Positions 1-5,321 are shown, counted from the first letter of the stretch. The stretch: DNA of 5,321 nucleotides from an uncultured Anaerotruncus sp. (GCA_910586875.1 CAJUJI010000172.1:1-5321), one strand, 5' to 3'. Made by a program: numbers and translations. Notes: generated from the sequence alone by a model not told the origin.

Positions 1-495
1 ATTATAATCAGTGGGGACGGGGCACTGATCGGTCACAATAAGGCAATGGAAAAGTTTGTGGAGGAGGGAAAGATCCGCTCCATCGGCTTATCCAACTGGT
101 ATGTATCGGAACTGACCGATTTTCTGCCCCAGGTAAACATTACTCCTGCGCTGATACAGAATGAGATCCACCCCTACTATCAGGAAAATGATGTAATTCC
201 CTTTATCCAAGAAAAAGGCATCGTTGTCCAGGGCTGGTATCCCTTGGGGGGCCGTGGTCATGCAGCGGAGCTTCTGGGTGACCCGGTGATCTCCGAAATT
301 GCCGCAGCTCATGGCAAATCCTCCGCCCAGGTGATCCTCCGGTGGAACCTGCAAAAAGGGGTAGTGGTCATCCCCGGTTCCAGCAATCCTGACCACATTA
401 AGGAGAACACCGAGCTGTTTGATTTTACCCTCACCGAAGAGGAAATGAGCCTCATAAACGCACTGGATCGCGGCGAAAAGCACGACTGGTATTAA
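1..495 (+). CDS. Aldo/keto reductase, C-terminal part (5' end outside window)
   Basis: The frame is open from base 1 to the TAA at 493-495, so this is the last ~164 codons of a longer gene. The first in-frame ATG (46) lies inside a conserved helix (KAMEKFVEEGKIRSIGLSN) and is not the true start. Visible family landmarks are GLSNW, the substrate/cofactor strand QNEIHPYYQ, the GWYPLGG segment, and the NADPH-binding block SAQVILRWNLQKGVVVIPGS. The last occupies the place of the usual IPKS motif, with Gly instead of Lys. The protein ends in KHDWY. These features fit the AKR5-like (2,5-diketogluconate reductase-type) group of cytosolic NAD(P)H-dependent carbonyl reductases. The catalytic Asp/Tyr/Lys/His residues would lie upstream and cannot be checked. 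The flavoprotein gene starts about 20 bp downstream, so the two are probably co-transcribed. The family call is firm; the substrate is unknown. Confidence 0.9.
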   Translation: MIISGDGALIGHNKAMEKFVEEGKIRSIGLSNWYVSELTDFLPQVNITPALIQNEIHPYYQENDVIPFIQEKGIVVQGWYPLGGRGHAAELLGDPVISEIAAAHGKSSAQVILRWNLQKGVVVIPGSSNPDHIKENTELFDFTLTEEEMSLINALDRGEKHDWY

Positions 496-514
496 GGGAA
501 GGCAGAACAAGAAA

Positions 515-1090
515 ATAAAGGTTTTAGGAATCAACGGTAGCGCCAGAAAAGACGGCAATACCGCCATCATGATAAAAAAGGTTTTTGAAGAGTTGGAAAA
601 ATCGGGTATCGAAACCGAGCTGATCCAGCTTTCCGGCGAGGTCATCCAGCCTTGTAAGGCTTGTTGGGCCTGCGGCGGCAAGGGAAGCTGTGTCCATCAA
701 AAGGACATCTTCCAGGAAGTTTTTGAGAAGATGAAGGCTGCGGATGGGATCATTTTAGGTTCCCCTGTCTATTCTGCAAACATCTCTGCCAATACGCAGG
801 CACTTCTGGAACGTGCGGTGGTAGTTTCCGATATGAACAGGGGGATATTCCGGCATAAGGTCGGGGCGGCAGTGGCGGCTGCCCGGAGGGGCGGGGCTCT
901 CAATACCATCGACGCCATGAACCACTTTTTCCTTCTCCAGGAGATGTTTGTGGTAGGCTCCTCCTATTGGGCGATGGCCTATGACCGGATGCTGGGGGAA
1001 GCCGCAGAGGATAGCGAAGGAATGGAAACGATGGCAGACCTGGGAAAGAATATGGCCTATCTGCTGAACATCATGGGGAACAAATCCTGA
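515..1090 (+). CDS. Iron-sulfur flavoprotein-like flavodoxin/NADPH-dependent FMN reductase family protein, non-standard start (ATA)
   Basis: This is a probable FMN-binding electron-transfer protein of the WrbA/Isf group. The flavodoxin phosphate-binding start of the fold, KVLGINGSARKDGNT, is encoded at about 518-562, upstream of the first ATG at 569, so that ATG cannot be the native start. Between the in-frame TAA at 455 and 569 there is no ATG, GTG or TTG. The best-placed codon is ATA at 515, preceded by GGGAAGG at 496-502. From there the product is 191 residues with Cys47, Cys50, Cys53 and Cys59 in CX2CX2CX5C spacing, the compact cluster that binds 4Fe-4S in archaeal and clostridial Isf proteins. 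LGSPVYSANIS is the flavin-loop segment around residues 81-91. The stop TGA is followed at once by TAG. The gene follows the aldo/keto reductase by ~20 bp. Either a rare AUA start is used or the start codon has mutated; whether a cluster is bound is inference. Confidence 0.82.
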   Translation: MKVLGINGSARKDGNTAIMIKKVFEELEKSGIETELIQLSGEVIQPCKACWACGGKGSCVHQKDIFQEVFEKMKAADGIILGSPVYSANISANTQALLERAVVVSDMNRGIFRHKVGAAVAAARRGGALNTIDAMNHFFLLQEMFVVGSSYWAMAYDRMLGEAAEDSEGMETMADLGKNMAYLLNIMGNKS

Positions 1091-1110
1091 TAGCCAACCA
1101 CGGTCCATAG

Positions 1111-1139
1111 TTGCCCCAAAGGCATTGAAATGCTACAAT
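1111..1139 (+). promoter_or_regulatory. Predicted sigma-A promoter of the lysR-type gene
   Basis: A -35 TTGCCC (1111-1116) and a -10 TACAAT (1134-1139) are separated by 17 bp, with an extended -10 TG at 1131-1132. Transcription would start near 1146 and give a leader of about 34 nt before the regulator's ATG. This is seen by eye only; no start-site data. Confidence 0.5.
1112..1124 (+). promoter_or_regulatory. Candidate LysR-type box (T-N11-A dyad) overlapping the -35
   Basis: The interrupted inverted repeat TGCC-CCAAA-GGCA has the T-N11-A form typical of LysR-family recognition sites. It overlaps the -35 element of the adjacent regulator promoter, a position suited to negative autoregulation. 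A similar half-element, TTGCC-G-AAAGG, recurs at 1160-1170. A 13-bp dyad can arise by chance, so this is a candidate only. Confidence 0.3.
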
Positions 1140-1179
1140 ATCCTTATAGAAGCATGACTTTGCCGAAAGGAGCAGCCTT

Positions 1180-2064
1180 ATGGAGATACGGGTTCTTCGC
1201 TATTTCCTCACCGTGGTCCGGGAGGAGAGCATCACCAAAGCGGCGGAGGTGCTGCATATCACCCAGCCCACCCTGAGCCGCCAGCTTTCCCAGATGGAGG
1301 AGGAGATCGGCGTCCGGCTGTTTGACCGGGGCAGCCGGAGGATCACCCTGACGAATGAGGGGCTGCTCCTCCGCCGACGGGCAGAGGAAATTTTGCAGCT
1401 GGTTGACAAGACCGAAAAGGAATTGCTGGAACAGGAGGAACAGATAGACGGGAAAATCACCATTGGCTGTGGGGAGATCGCCTCGGTAGGACAGCTTCCG
1501 CCCCTCATCTCCGCCTTTCATGAGCGGCACCCTCTGGTAACGTTTGACCTCTACACCGCCACGGCGGACCATGTGAAGGAACAGATGGACCGGGGGCTGG
1601 TGGACATCGGCCTGTTGCTGGAGCCCATCGACATCGAGAAATACGACTTTATCCGCTTGGACATTCAGGAGCGGTGGGTGGTCCTGATGCGGCCGGATGA
1701 TCCGCTGGCGGAAAAGGAGAAAATCACCGCAGGAGAGCTGGCAAAGCACCCTTTGATCCTTCCCCACCGGTTAAAGGTACAGGGAGAACTGGCCAGCTGG
1801 TTCGGCGACCACTATGGGAGGCTTCAGGTCTTGTTCACCAGCAATCTCAGCACAAACGCAGCGATGATGGTAAGCCAGGGCTTGGCCTACGCCATCGTGA
1901 TTGAAGGGGCAGTCCCCTTTTGGGACCAGGCGAAGATCGCCCACCGGCCTCTTTTTCCCAACCTCACCGCCACCAGTGTTTTGGCGTGGAAACGGGGGCA
2001 GCCCTTCAGTCCGGCGGCAACCAGGTTCATCACCCACATAAAATGCTTTTTAAGCATGGCTTAA
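1180..2064 (+). CDS. LysR-family transcriptional regulator
   Basis: A full-length regulator of 294 residues, the usual size for the family. The N-terminal winged helix-turn-helix covers residues 1-60: ITKAAEVLHITQPTLSRQL holds the HTH (about 18-37), with the recognition helix starting at QPTLSRQ, followed by the wing LFDRGSRRITLTNEG. A linker helix rich in Glu and Leu (about 62-90) should mediate dimerisation. The rest (about 92-290) is the two-lobed periplasmic-binding-protein-like effector domain. The ATG at 1180 is chosen because AAAGGAG at 1166-1172 sits 7 bp upstream and MEIRVLRYFLTVV is the standard family beginning. A promoter and candidate autoregulatory dyad lie just upstream, and a stem-loop with T5 lies 46 bp after the stop. 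It is flanked by redox genes on the same strand and is the obvious candidate controller of them; its effector is unknown. Confidence 0.95.
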   Translation: MEIRVLRYFLTVVREESITKAAEVLHITQPTLSRQLSQMEEEIGVRLFDRGSRRITLTNEGLLLRRRAEEILQLVDKTEKELLEQEEQIDGKITIGCGEIASVGQLPPLISAFHERHPLVTFDLYTATADHVKEQMDRGLVDIGLLLEPIDIEKYDFIRLDIQERWVVLMRPDDPLAEKEKITAGELAKHPLILPHRLKVQGELASWFGDHYGRLQVLFTSNLSTNAAMMVSQGLAYAIVIEGAVPFWDQAKIAHRPLFPNLTATSVLAWKRGQPFSPAATRFITHIKCFLSMA

Positions 2065-2081
2065 TCATAAAAACTAAGTAT

Positions 2082-2110
2082 TTGATATATTGTTCTTTTG
2101 CAATTATACT
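2082..2110 (+). promoter_or_regulatory. Predicted sigma-A promoter abutting an inverted repeat
   Basis: TTGATA (2082-2087) and TATACT (2105-2110) each match the consensus at five of six positions, with an ideal 17-bp spacer in an AT-rich stretch. Transcription would start at about 2116-2118, inside the left arm of the inverted repeat that begins at 2111. It could drive the flavodoxin and the aldo/keto reductase-CMD-DUF4405 genes downstream. This is prediction by eye only. Confidence 0.5.
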
Positions 2111-2157
2111 GTAAGTGCATCCAGAGGAAACGCCATTTCTGGAAGCACTTACTTTTT
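2111..2157 (+). terminator. Stem-loop with T5: terminator of the lysR-type gene, or operator
   Basis: GTAAGTGC (2111-2118) pairs perfectly with GCACTTAC (2145-2152). Inside it TCCAGA (2120-2125) pairs with TCTGGA (2138-2143), with one A-A mismatch between the two helices and a 12-nt loop. T5 follows directly at 2153-2157. This fits a Rho-independent terminator 46 bp after the regulator's stop, although the stem is less GC-rich than is ideal. Because the outer arms lie right after a good -10 box, the same dyad could instead be a repressor operator. Both readings are compatible with the sequence. Confidence 0.5.
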
Positions 2158-2292
2158 ATCGTCATTGATAATAGCCGCTTTGGTACCACCGAGTACATTG
2201 CCCGGATGATCCAGGCGGAGATCGGCGGGGATCCGCACCTTATCCAATCGGAGATCGGCGGGGATCCGCACCTTATCCAATCGGACCTCGGC
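2149..2292 (+). pseudogene. N-terminal relic of a flavodoxin
   Basis: Read in the frame starting at 2149, the DNA encodes LLFIVIDNSRFGTTEY followed by IARMIQAEIGGDPHLIQ. This looks like the first strand, the FMN phosphate loop (SRFGTT) and the first helix of a flavodoxin, followed by the typical second-strand start. The normal continuation is missing: an 11-residue piece (EIGGDPHLIQS) is repeated, then the frame runs into unrelated sequence and stops at 2374-2376. No ribosome binding site or plausible start codon precedes it, and its upstream edge merges with the T5 of the stem-loop. I read it as the stump of a second flavodoxin gene that was deleted or recombined. The similarity is judged from memory of the fold's motifs. 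Confidence 0.5.
2218..2283 (+). repeat. Perfect 33-bp tandem duplication (two copies)
   Basis: The unit at 2218-2250 is repeated without a mismatch at 2251-2283. Each copy begins GAGATCGGCGGGGATCCG and ends TTATCCAATCG. The sequence after the second copy (GACCTCGGCG) still resembles the unit start at 8 of 10 positions, suggesting slippage from a degenerate third copy. The unit is 11 codons long, so the flavodoxin relic's frame is preserved. Confidence 0.95.
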
Positions 2293-2372
2293 GTTTTTGA
2301 CACCCTTTTGCCGCCTATTTTGGCAATCATACCCCTTCCAGCAGTGATGCCGGTTCCTCCGGCAGCCTGTCG

Positions 2373-3059
2373 GTGATAGAAAGTTCCTCTACCGCAGAAA
2401 GCGCATTCCCCTCGGAGAGTTCCTCTATCCCGGAGCAGCCGGAGAGCAAGCCGGAGGAATCCAGCTCCTCTTCGCAGGCAGCGAACAGCTCTAGCAGCCA
2501 GTCGGCCGAGTCTCCGGCGGAATCCTCCCAGCCGGAAAACAACTCAGAGCTTGCGACAGATGCCCCTGAAGAAACCAGTGGCGGTAAAGTGCTGGTAGCC
2601 TATTTCTCCGCCACCAACACCACCGAGGGCGTAGCGCAGACCATCGCGGCCAGTGTGGGCGCCGATCTGTATGAGATCACCCCCGCCCAGCCCTACACCT
2701 CCGCCGACCTCAACTACAACGACGACAACAGCCGCAGCACGAAAGAGATGAATGACCCCAACGCCCGGCCGGAGATCTCCGGCTCGGTGGCGAATATGTC
2801 CCAGTATGATATTGTGTTCCGGGGCTATCCCATCTGGTGGGGCGAGGCTCCCCGGATCATCAATACCTTTGTGGAAAGCTATGACTTTTCTGGCAAGGCT
2901 ATCGTTCCCTTTTGCACCTCCGGCGGCAGCGGCATGGGAAGGACCAATGGAAAGCTCCAGCCCAGCTGCCCCGGCGCAAGGCTCCTACCGGGAAAGCTGC
3001 TGAACGGGCGGGTTCCTGAACAGGAACTGAAAAAATGGGTGGAGGGACTGGGGCTCTGA
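2373..3059 (+). CDS. Flavodoxin-domain protein with Ser-rich linker, probably 5'-truncated lipoprotein
   Basis: Residues 2-70 (from the GTG at 2373) are a low-complexity Ser/Glu/Pro/Ala linker. Residues 72-228 are a flavodoxin: strand KVLVAYFSA with phosphate loop SATNTTEGVA (79-88), the flavin-stacking loop GYPIWWGEAPRIINTF (151-166), then IVPFCTSGGSGMG (177-189) and a C-terminal helix ELKKWVEGLGL. Proteins of this plan are normally exported lipoproteins anchored by an N-terminal Cys, acting as FMN redox carriers. No signal peptide is present: the frame upstream reads FAAYFGNHTPSSS, close to a lipobox region but without Cys, and closes at a TGA (2298-2300). The GTG has no evident Shine-Dalgarno sequence and is only the first usable codon. 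The flavodoxin domain itself looks complete. The product is therefore either an untargeted cytosolic protein or not made; the next gene starts 84 bp downstream. Confidence 0.75.
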   Translation: MIESSSTAESAFPSESSSIPEQPESKPEESSSSSQAANSSSSQSAESPAESSQPENNSELATDAPEETSGGKVLVAYFSATNTTEGVAQTIAASVGADLYEITPAQPYTSADLNYNDDNSRSTKEMNDPNARPEISGSVANMSQYDIVFRGYPIWWGEAPRIINTFVESYDFSGKAIVPFCTSGGSGMGRTNGKLQPSCPGARLLPGKLLNGRVPEQELKKWVEGLGL

Positions 3060-3143
3060 ATCTGGCGGCTCTACCCTGCCCGATGATGTCGCCCGGTGGC
3101 TGTCCGCCAACAACATCAAAACCGAATAGAAGGTGGGATAAAA
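3060..3143 (+). other. Intergenic stretch with a possible flavodoxin C-terminal remnant and the RBS of the next gene
   Basis: No promoter or terminator is evident. In the frame starting at 3061 the DNA reads SGGSTLPDDVARWLSANNI and ends with KTE and TAG at 3127-3129. This is protein-like and resembles the amphipathic last helix of a flavodoxin, but it is out of frame with the gene just ended and has no start. AAGGTGG at 3130-3136 is the ribosome binding site for the aldo/keto reductase. Confidence 0.35.
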
Positions 3144-4181
3144 ATGCAATACACAAAACTGGGAAAATCCGATCTGACCGTTTCCCATATCTGCATGGGC
3201 TGTATGGGCTTTGGGGATGCCGGCCGGGGTCAGCATTCCTGGACTCTGGACGAGGAACATTCCCGTGAGATCATCCGCCGGGGGCTGGAACTGGGGATCA
3301 ATTTCTTTGATACCGCCATCGCTTACCAGAGCGGCACCAGTGAGCAGTACCTGGGCAGGGCCCTGCGGGATTTTACCAAGCGGGATGAGGTGGTAGTCGC
3401 CACCAAATTTCTGCCCCGCACCCCGGAGGAAATCAACCAGGGCGTCACCGGGCAGCAGCATATCGTCCGGATGCTGGACAAGAGCCTCCAAAACCTGGGA
3501 ATGGACTATGTGGACCTCTACATCTACCATATGTGGGACCACCAAACGCCCCTTTATGACATCCTGGAAGGGCTCAGTACCGTTGTGAAAGCGGGAAAGG
3601 CCCTGTATATCGGCATCTCCAACTGCTTTGCCTGGCAGCTTGCCAAAGCCAACGCCTTGGCGGAGAAGGAGGGCTTCCCCAGGTTCATCTCCATTCAGGG
3701 GCACTACAACCTCCTGTCCCGAGAGGAGGAGCGGGAAATGGCCCCCTACTGCGCCGAGGAAAACATCACCATGACCCCCTACAGCGCCCTGGCCGGGGGG
3801 CGGCTCTCCAAACGACCCTGTGAGACCTCCAGACGGCTGGAGGAGGACCGCTACGCCAAGCTGAAATATGACGGGACCGCCAAGCAGGACGGGGAGATCG
3901 TCCGCCGGGTGGTGGAGTTGGCAGAGAGACGGGGCGTTTCCATGACCGAAATTTCCCTGGCCTGACTGCTCACCAAAGTGGCCGCCCTTGTGGTGGGAGC
4001 CACCAGGCTGCACCACATTGAAGGCGCAGCAAAGGCGGTGGAACTCACCCTGACCGCAGAAGAAACCGCCTATCTGGAGGAGCCCTACCTTCCCCATAAG
4101 CTGGTTGGAGTGATGGCACAGAACACCGCAGCAGCAGCGGCAAAGCCCCATGTCTGGTCTACAGGGGATCAAAAGATTTGA
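3144..4181 (+). pseudogene. Aldo/keto reductase interrupted by an in-frame TGA (codon 274)
   Basis: A cytosolic NAD(P)H-dependent carbonyl reductase of the YajO/YdhF-like type, 346 codons including the stop. The ATG at 3144 follows AAGGTGG by 7 bp and gives the standard start MQYTKLGKSDLTVSHI. An upstream in-frame GTG (3096) lacks a ribosome binding site. The predicted tetrad is intact: Asp56 in NFFDTA, Tyr61, Lys88 in ATKF and His129 in YIYHMW. GISNCFAWQLAKANA, SIQGHYNL and TPYSALAGGRLSKRP follow the barrel order. At 3963-3965 the sequence ...TEISLA-TGA-LLTKVAA shows TGA where this family has Trp (SLAWLL). The same frame then continues through VVGATRLHHIEGAAKAVELT to a natural end at 4179-4181. 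The C-terminal ~71 residues carry part of the cofactor-binding site, so the 273-residue product should be inactive. The stop overlaps the next gene's Shine-Dalgarno sequence, suggesting translational coupling. Confidence 0.85.
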
Positions 4182-4196
4182 AGGAGGAATTTCACC

Positions 4197-4943
4197 ATGG
4201 CAAAACAGACAGCAGGAAGAGATCAACTTGGCGCGTTTGCGCCGAAATTCGCGGAACTCAACGATGATGTCCTCTTTGGAGAGGTTTGGAGCCGGACCGA
4301 CGCCCTTTCCCTGCGGGACCGTTCCCTGGTGACGGTGGTCTGTCTCCTGTCCCAGGGGTTGGTGGACAACTCTTTCCAATATCACCTGCAAAGCGCCAAG
4401 GCCAACGGCATCACCAGAGGCGAGATCGCGGAGATCATCACCCATGCCGCCTTTTACGCCGGCTGGCCCAATGCATGGGCGGCCTTCCACATGGCGCTGG
4501 AGGTCTGGAAGGAGGACGACGCCAGGGACGAAAAAGCCCGCCACCAAAGGGAAATACTTTTCCCCATAGGTGAGCCCAACGACACCTACGCCCAGTATTT
4601 TGTGGGGCAAAGCTATCTGACCATGCTGACCACGGCAGGGGTCCCCATTGGAAATGTCACCTTCGAGCCGGGCTGCCGCAACAACTGGCATATCCACAAG
4701 GCTGCCAAAGGCGGCGGGCAGATCCTTCTCTGCACTGCCGGGAGGGGCTGGTATCAGGAGTGGGGCAAGCAGGCGCAGCCCCTTTGTCCCGGCGATGTGG
4801 TGGTGATCCTGGAGGGAGTGAAGCACTGGCACGGAGCGGCAAAGGACAGCTGGTTTACGCATCTGGCGGTAGAAGTGCCGGGGCAGGATGCTGCCAATGA
4901 ATGGCTGGAGCCGGTCTCCGGCGAGGACTACGAAAATCTGTAA
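4197..4943 (+). CDS. Carboxymuconolactone decarboxylase (CMD)/cupin two-domain protein
   Basis: An intact 248-residue protein. Residues ~14-115 are an AhpD-like CMD helical domain (LRDRSLVTVVCLLSQG, FQYHLQSAKANGITRGEI, ITHAAFYAGWPNAWAAF). It lacks the CXXC pair of true AhpD peroxidases and keeps single Cys49 with His63 and His83. Residues ~135-240 are a cupin barrel: His165-X-His167 in NNWHIHKA and His210 in GVKHWHGA are likely metal ligands, with Gln175 where classical cupins have Glu. The ATG at 4197 follows AAGGAGG (4181-4187) by 9 bp; that site overlaps the stop of the preceding reductase. Such fusions commonly sit beside aldo/keto reductases and are annotated as decarboxylases or quinol/peroxide-related enzymes; the reaction is not established. 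It is the only downstream gene here with no visible defect. Confidence 0.93.
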   Translation: MAKQTAGRDQLGAFAPKFAELNDDVLFGEVWSRTDALSLRDRSLVTVVCLLSQGLVDNSFQYHLQSAKANGITRGEIAEIITHAAFYAGWPNAWAAFHMALEVWKEDDARDEKARHQREILFPIGEPNDTYAQYFVGQSYLTMLTTAGVPIGNVTFEPGCRNNWHIHKAAKGGGQILLCTAGRGWYQEWGKQAQPLCPGDVVVILEGVKHWHGAAKDSWFTHLAVEVPGQDAANEWLEPVSGEDYENL

Positions 4944-4958
4944 GACAGGAGGACACCC

Positions 4959-5321
4959 ATGAAGCCGAAAGCACTCGCAAAAGTTCTGGTGGACCTTACC
5001 ATGACGGTCCTGCTGCTGTTCCAGATGGGCTACCATCTTTGGGGCGAAAGGACCCATGAATGGACCGGTGCGGCCCTCTTCCTTCTTTTTTTGCTCCACC
5101 AGCTTCTCAACCGGAGCTGGTACAAAAGCCTGTTCCATGGGAGGTACGCCCCCTGCGGGTCTTCTGGCTGGCGGTGGATCTGCTGGTCCTGGCCGCCATG
5201 GCTGTCCAGCTGTACAGCGGTGTCGTTCTCTCCCGGTATGTTTTCCGTTTCCTCCCCATCCACAGGGGGATGGCCCTGGCCCGGCGGCTGCATATCCTGG
5301 GGGCCTACTGGGGGTATCTGT
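4959..5321 (+). pseudogene. DUF4405-type membrane protein, one-base frameshift, 3' end outside window
   Basis: The ATG at 4959 has AGGAGG (4947-4952) 6 bp upstream and lies 15 bp after the CMD/cupin stop. The first part, MKPKALAKVLVDLTMTVLLL, forms transmembrane helix 1, then THEWTG, then ALFLLFLLHQLLNRSWYKSL forms helix 2. The run of five C at 5149-5153 then breaks the frame. In the original frame the sequence turns into Gly/Ser/Trp-rich nonsense. In the -1 frame it continues as RVFWLAVDLLVLAAMAVQL (helix 3), SGVVLSRYVFRFLPIH and ARRLHILGAYWGYL, the expected DUF4405 continuation. One extra C would restore a single protein. The conserved His residues in membrane helices recall cytochrome-b-like haem ligation, which is inference. 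It may be true loss, slippage or an assembly error. The upstream operon points to a membrane redox role. Confidence 0.8.

Noticed and set aside
2043..2057. ATGCTT-TTT-AAGCAT palindrome at the end of the lysR-type gene as a terminator.
   Set aside because: The 6-bp AT-rich stem lies inside the coding sequence and is not followed by a T run. The stem-loop at 2111-2157 is the better candidate.
2098..2376. A 92-codon frame with a hydrophobic C-terminal segment ending PPAAC as a small lipoprotein gene.
   Set aside because: Its TTG start lies within the predicted -10 region, there is no ribosome binding site, and the hydrophobic stretch is at the wrong end. The hydrophobicity comes from reading the lipoprotein linker region in another frame.
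3963..3965. Selenocysteine or genome-wide TGA=Trp recoding as the reason for the internal TGA.
   Set aside because: The expected residue is Trp, not a catalytic Cys/Sec. A small hairpin (about 3990-4003) exists, but I see no convincing bacterial SECIS. TGA also ends the two flavodoxin genes and this reductase at sensible positions, and Trp is written TGG throughout.
2985..5138. A very long (about 717-codon) open frame on the minus strand.
   Set aside because: It lies antisense to three well-supported plus-strand genes, has shadow-like composition (rich in Gly, Pro, His, Gln) with no recognisable domain, and spans an intergenic gap. It is a by-product of plus-strand codon bias in GC-rich DNA.
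1..5321. tRNA/rRNA genes, CRISPR array, insertion sequence or phage genes.
   Set aside because: No conserved RNA motifs, spaced repeat array, transposase motifs or terminal inverted repeats were seen. The only direct repeat is the two-copy 33-bp tandem.

Overview
The window is about 5.3 kb of moderately GC-rich bacterial DNA. Every supportable gene lies on the plus strand. The protein types (AKR5-like and YajO-like aldo/keto reductases, small flavoproteins, a CMD-cupin protein, a DUF4405-type membrane protein), the strong AAGGAGG-like ribosome binding sites and the Ser-rich lipoprotein-style linker suggest a gut-type member of Clostridia (Bacillota), perhaps Oscillospirales or Lachnospiraceae. 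That placement is an inference from gene style, not a database match.

Layout. (1) 1-495: the C-terminal part of an aldo/keto reductase cut by the window edge. (2) 515-1090: an iron-sulfur-flavoprotein-like flavodoxin with a compact CX2CX2CX5C cysteine cluster; it lacks a standard start codon. (3) 1111-1139: a promoter with an overlapping dyad, serving a LysR-type regulator at 1180-2064. (4) 2065-2372: a scrambled stretch with a good promoter, a long stem-loop ending in T5, the N-terminal relic of a flavodoxin, and a perfect 33-bp tandem duplication. (5) 2373-3059: a flavodoxin with a Ser-rich linker whose secretion signal has been lost. (6) 3144-4181: a second aldo/keto reductase, interrupted by an in-frame TGA where a Trp is expected. 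(7) 4197-4943: a carboxymuconolactone-decarboxylase/cupin fusion. (8) 4959 to the window end: a DUF4405-type membrane protein broken by a one-base frameshift in a C run.

How they fit together. Genes 6-8 are spaced like an operon (15-bp gaps, each with its own Shine-Dalgarno sequence), probably read through from the flavodoxin region. All non-regulatory genes look like redox or detoxification functions: NAD(P)H-dependent carbonyl reduction, FMN electron carriers, a CMD/cupin enzyme, and a membrane protein of a cytochrome-b-like type. The LysR protein is the natural candidate regulator. I do not recognise an established named system here.

The most striking point is the number of lesions in one short locus: a missing start codon, a lost signal peptide, an internal stop, a frameshift, and a duplicated fragment of a dead gene. 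Either this redox cluster is decaying or being remodelled in this strain, or the assembly contains base errors. The two can be separated by read-level checks.
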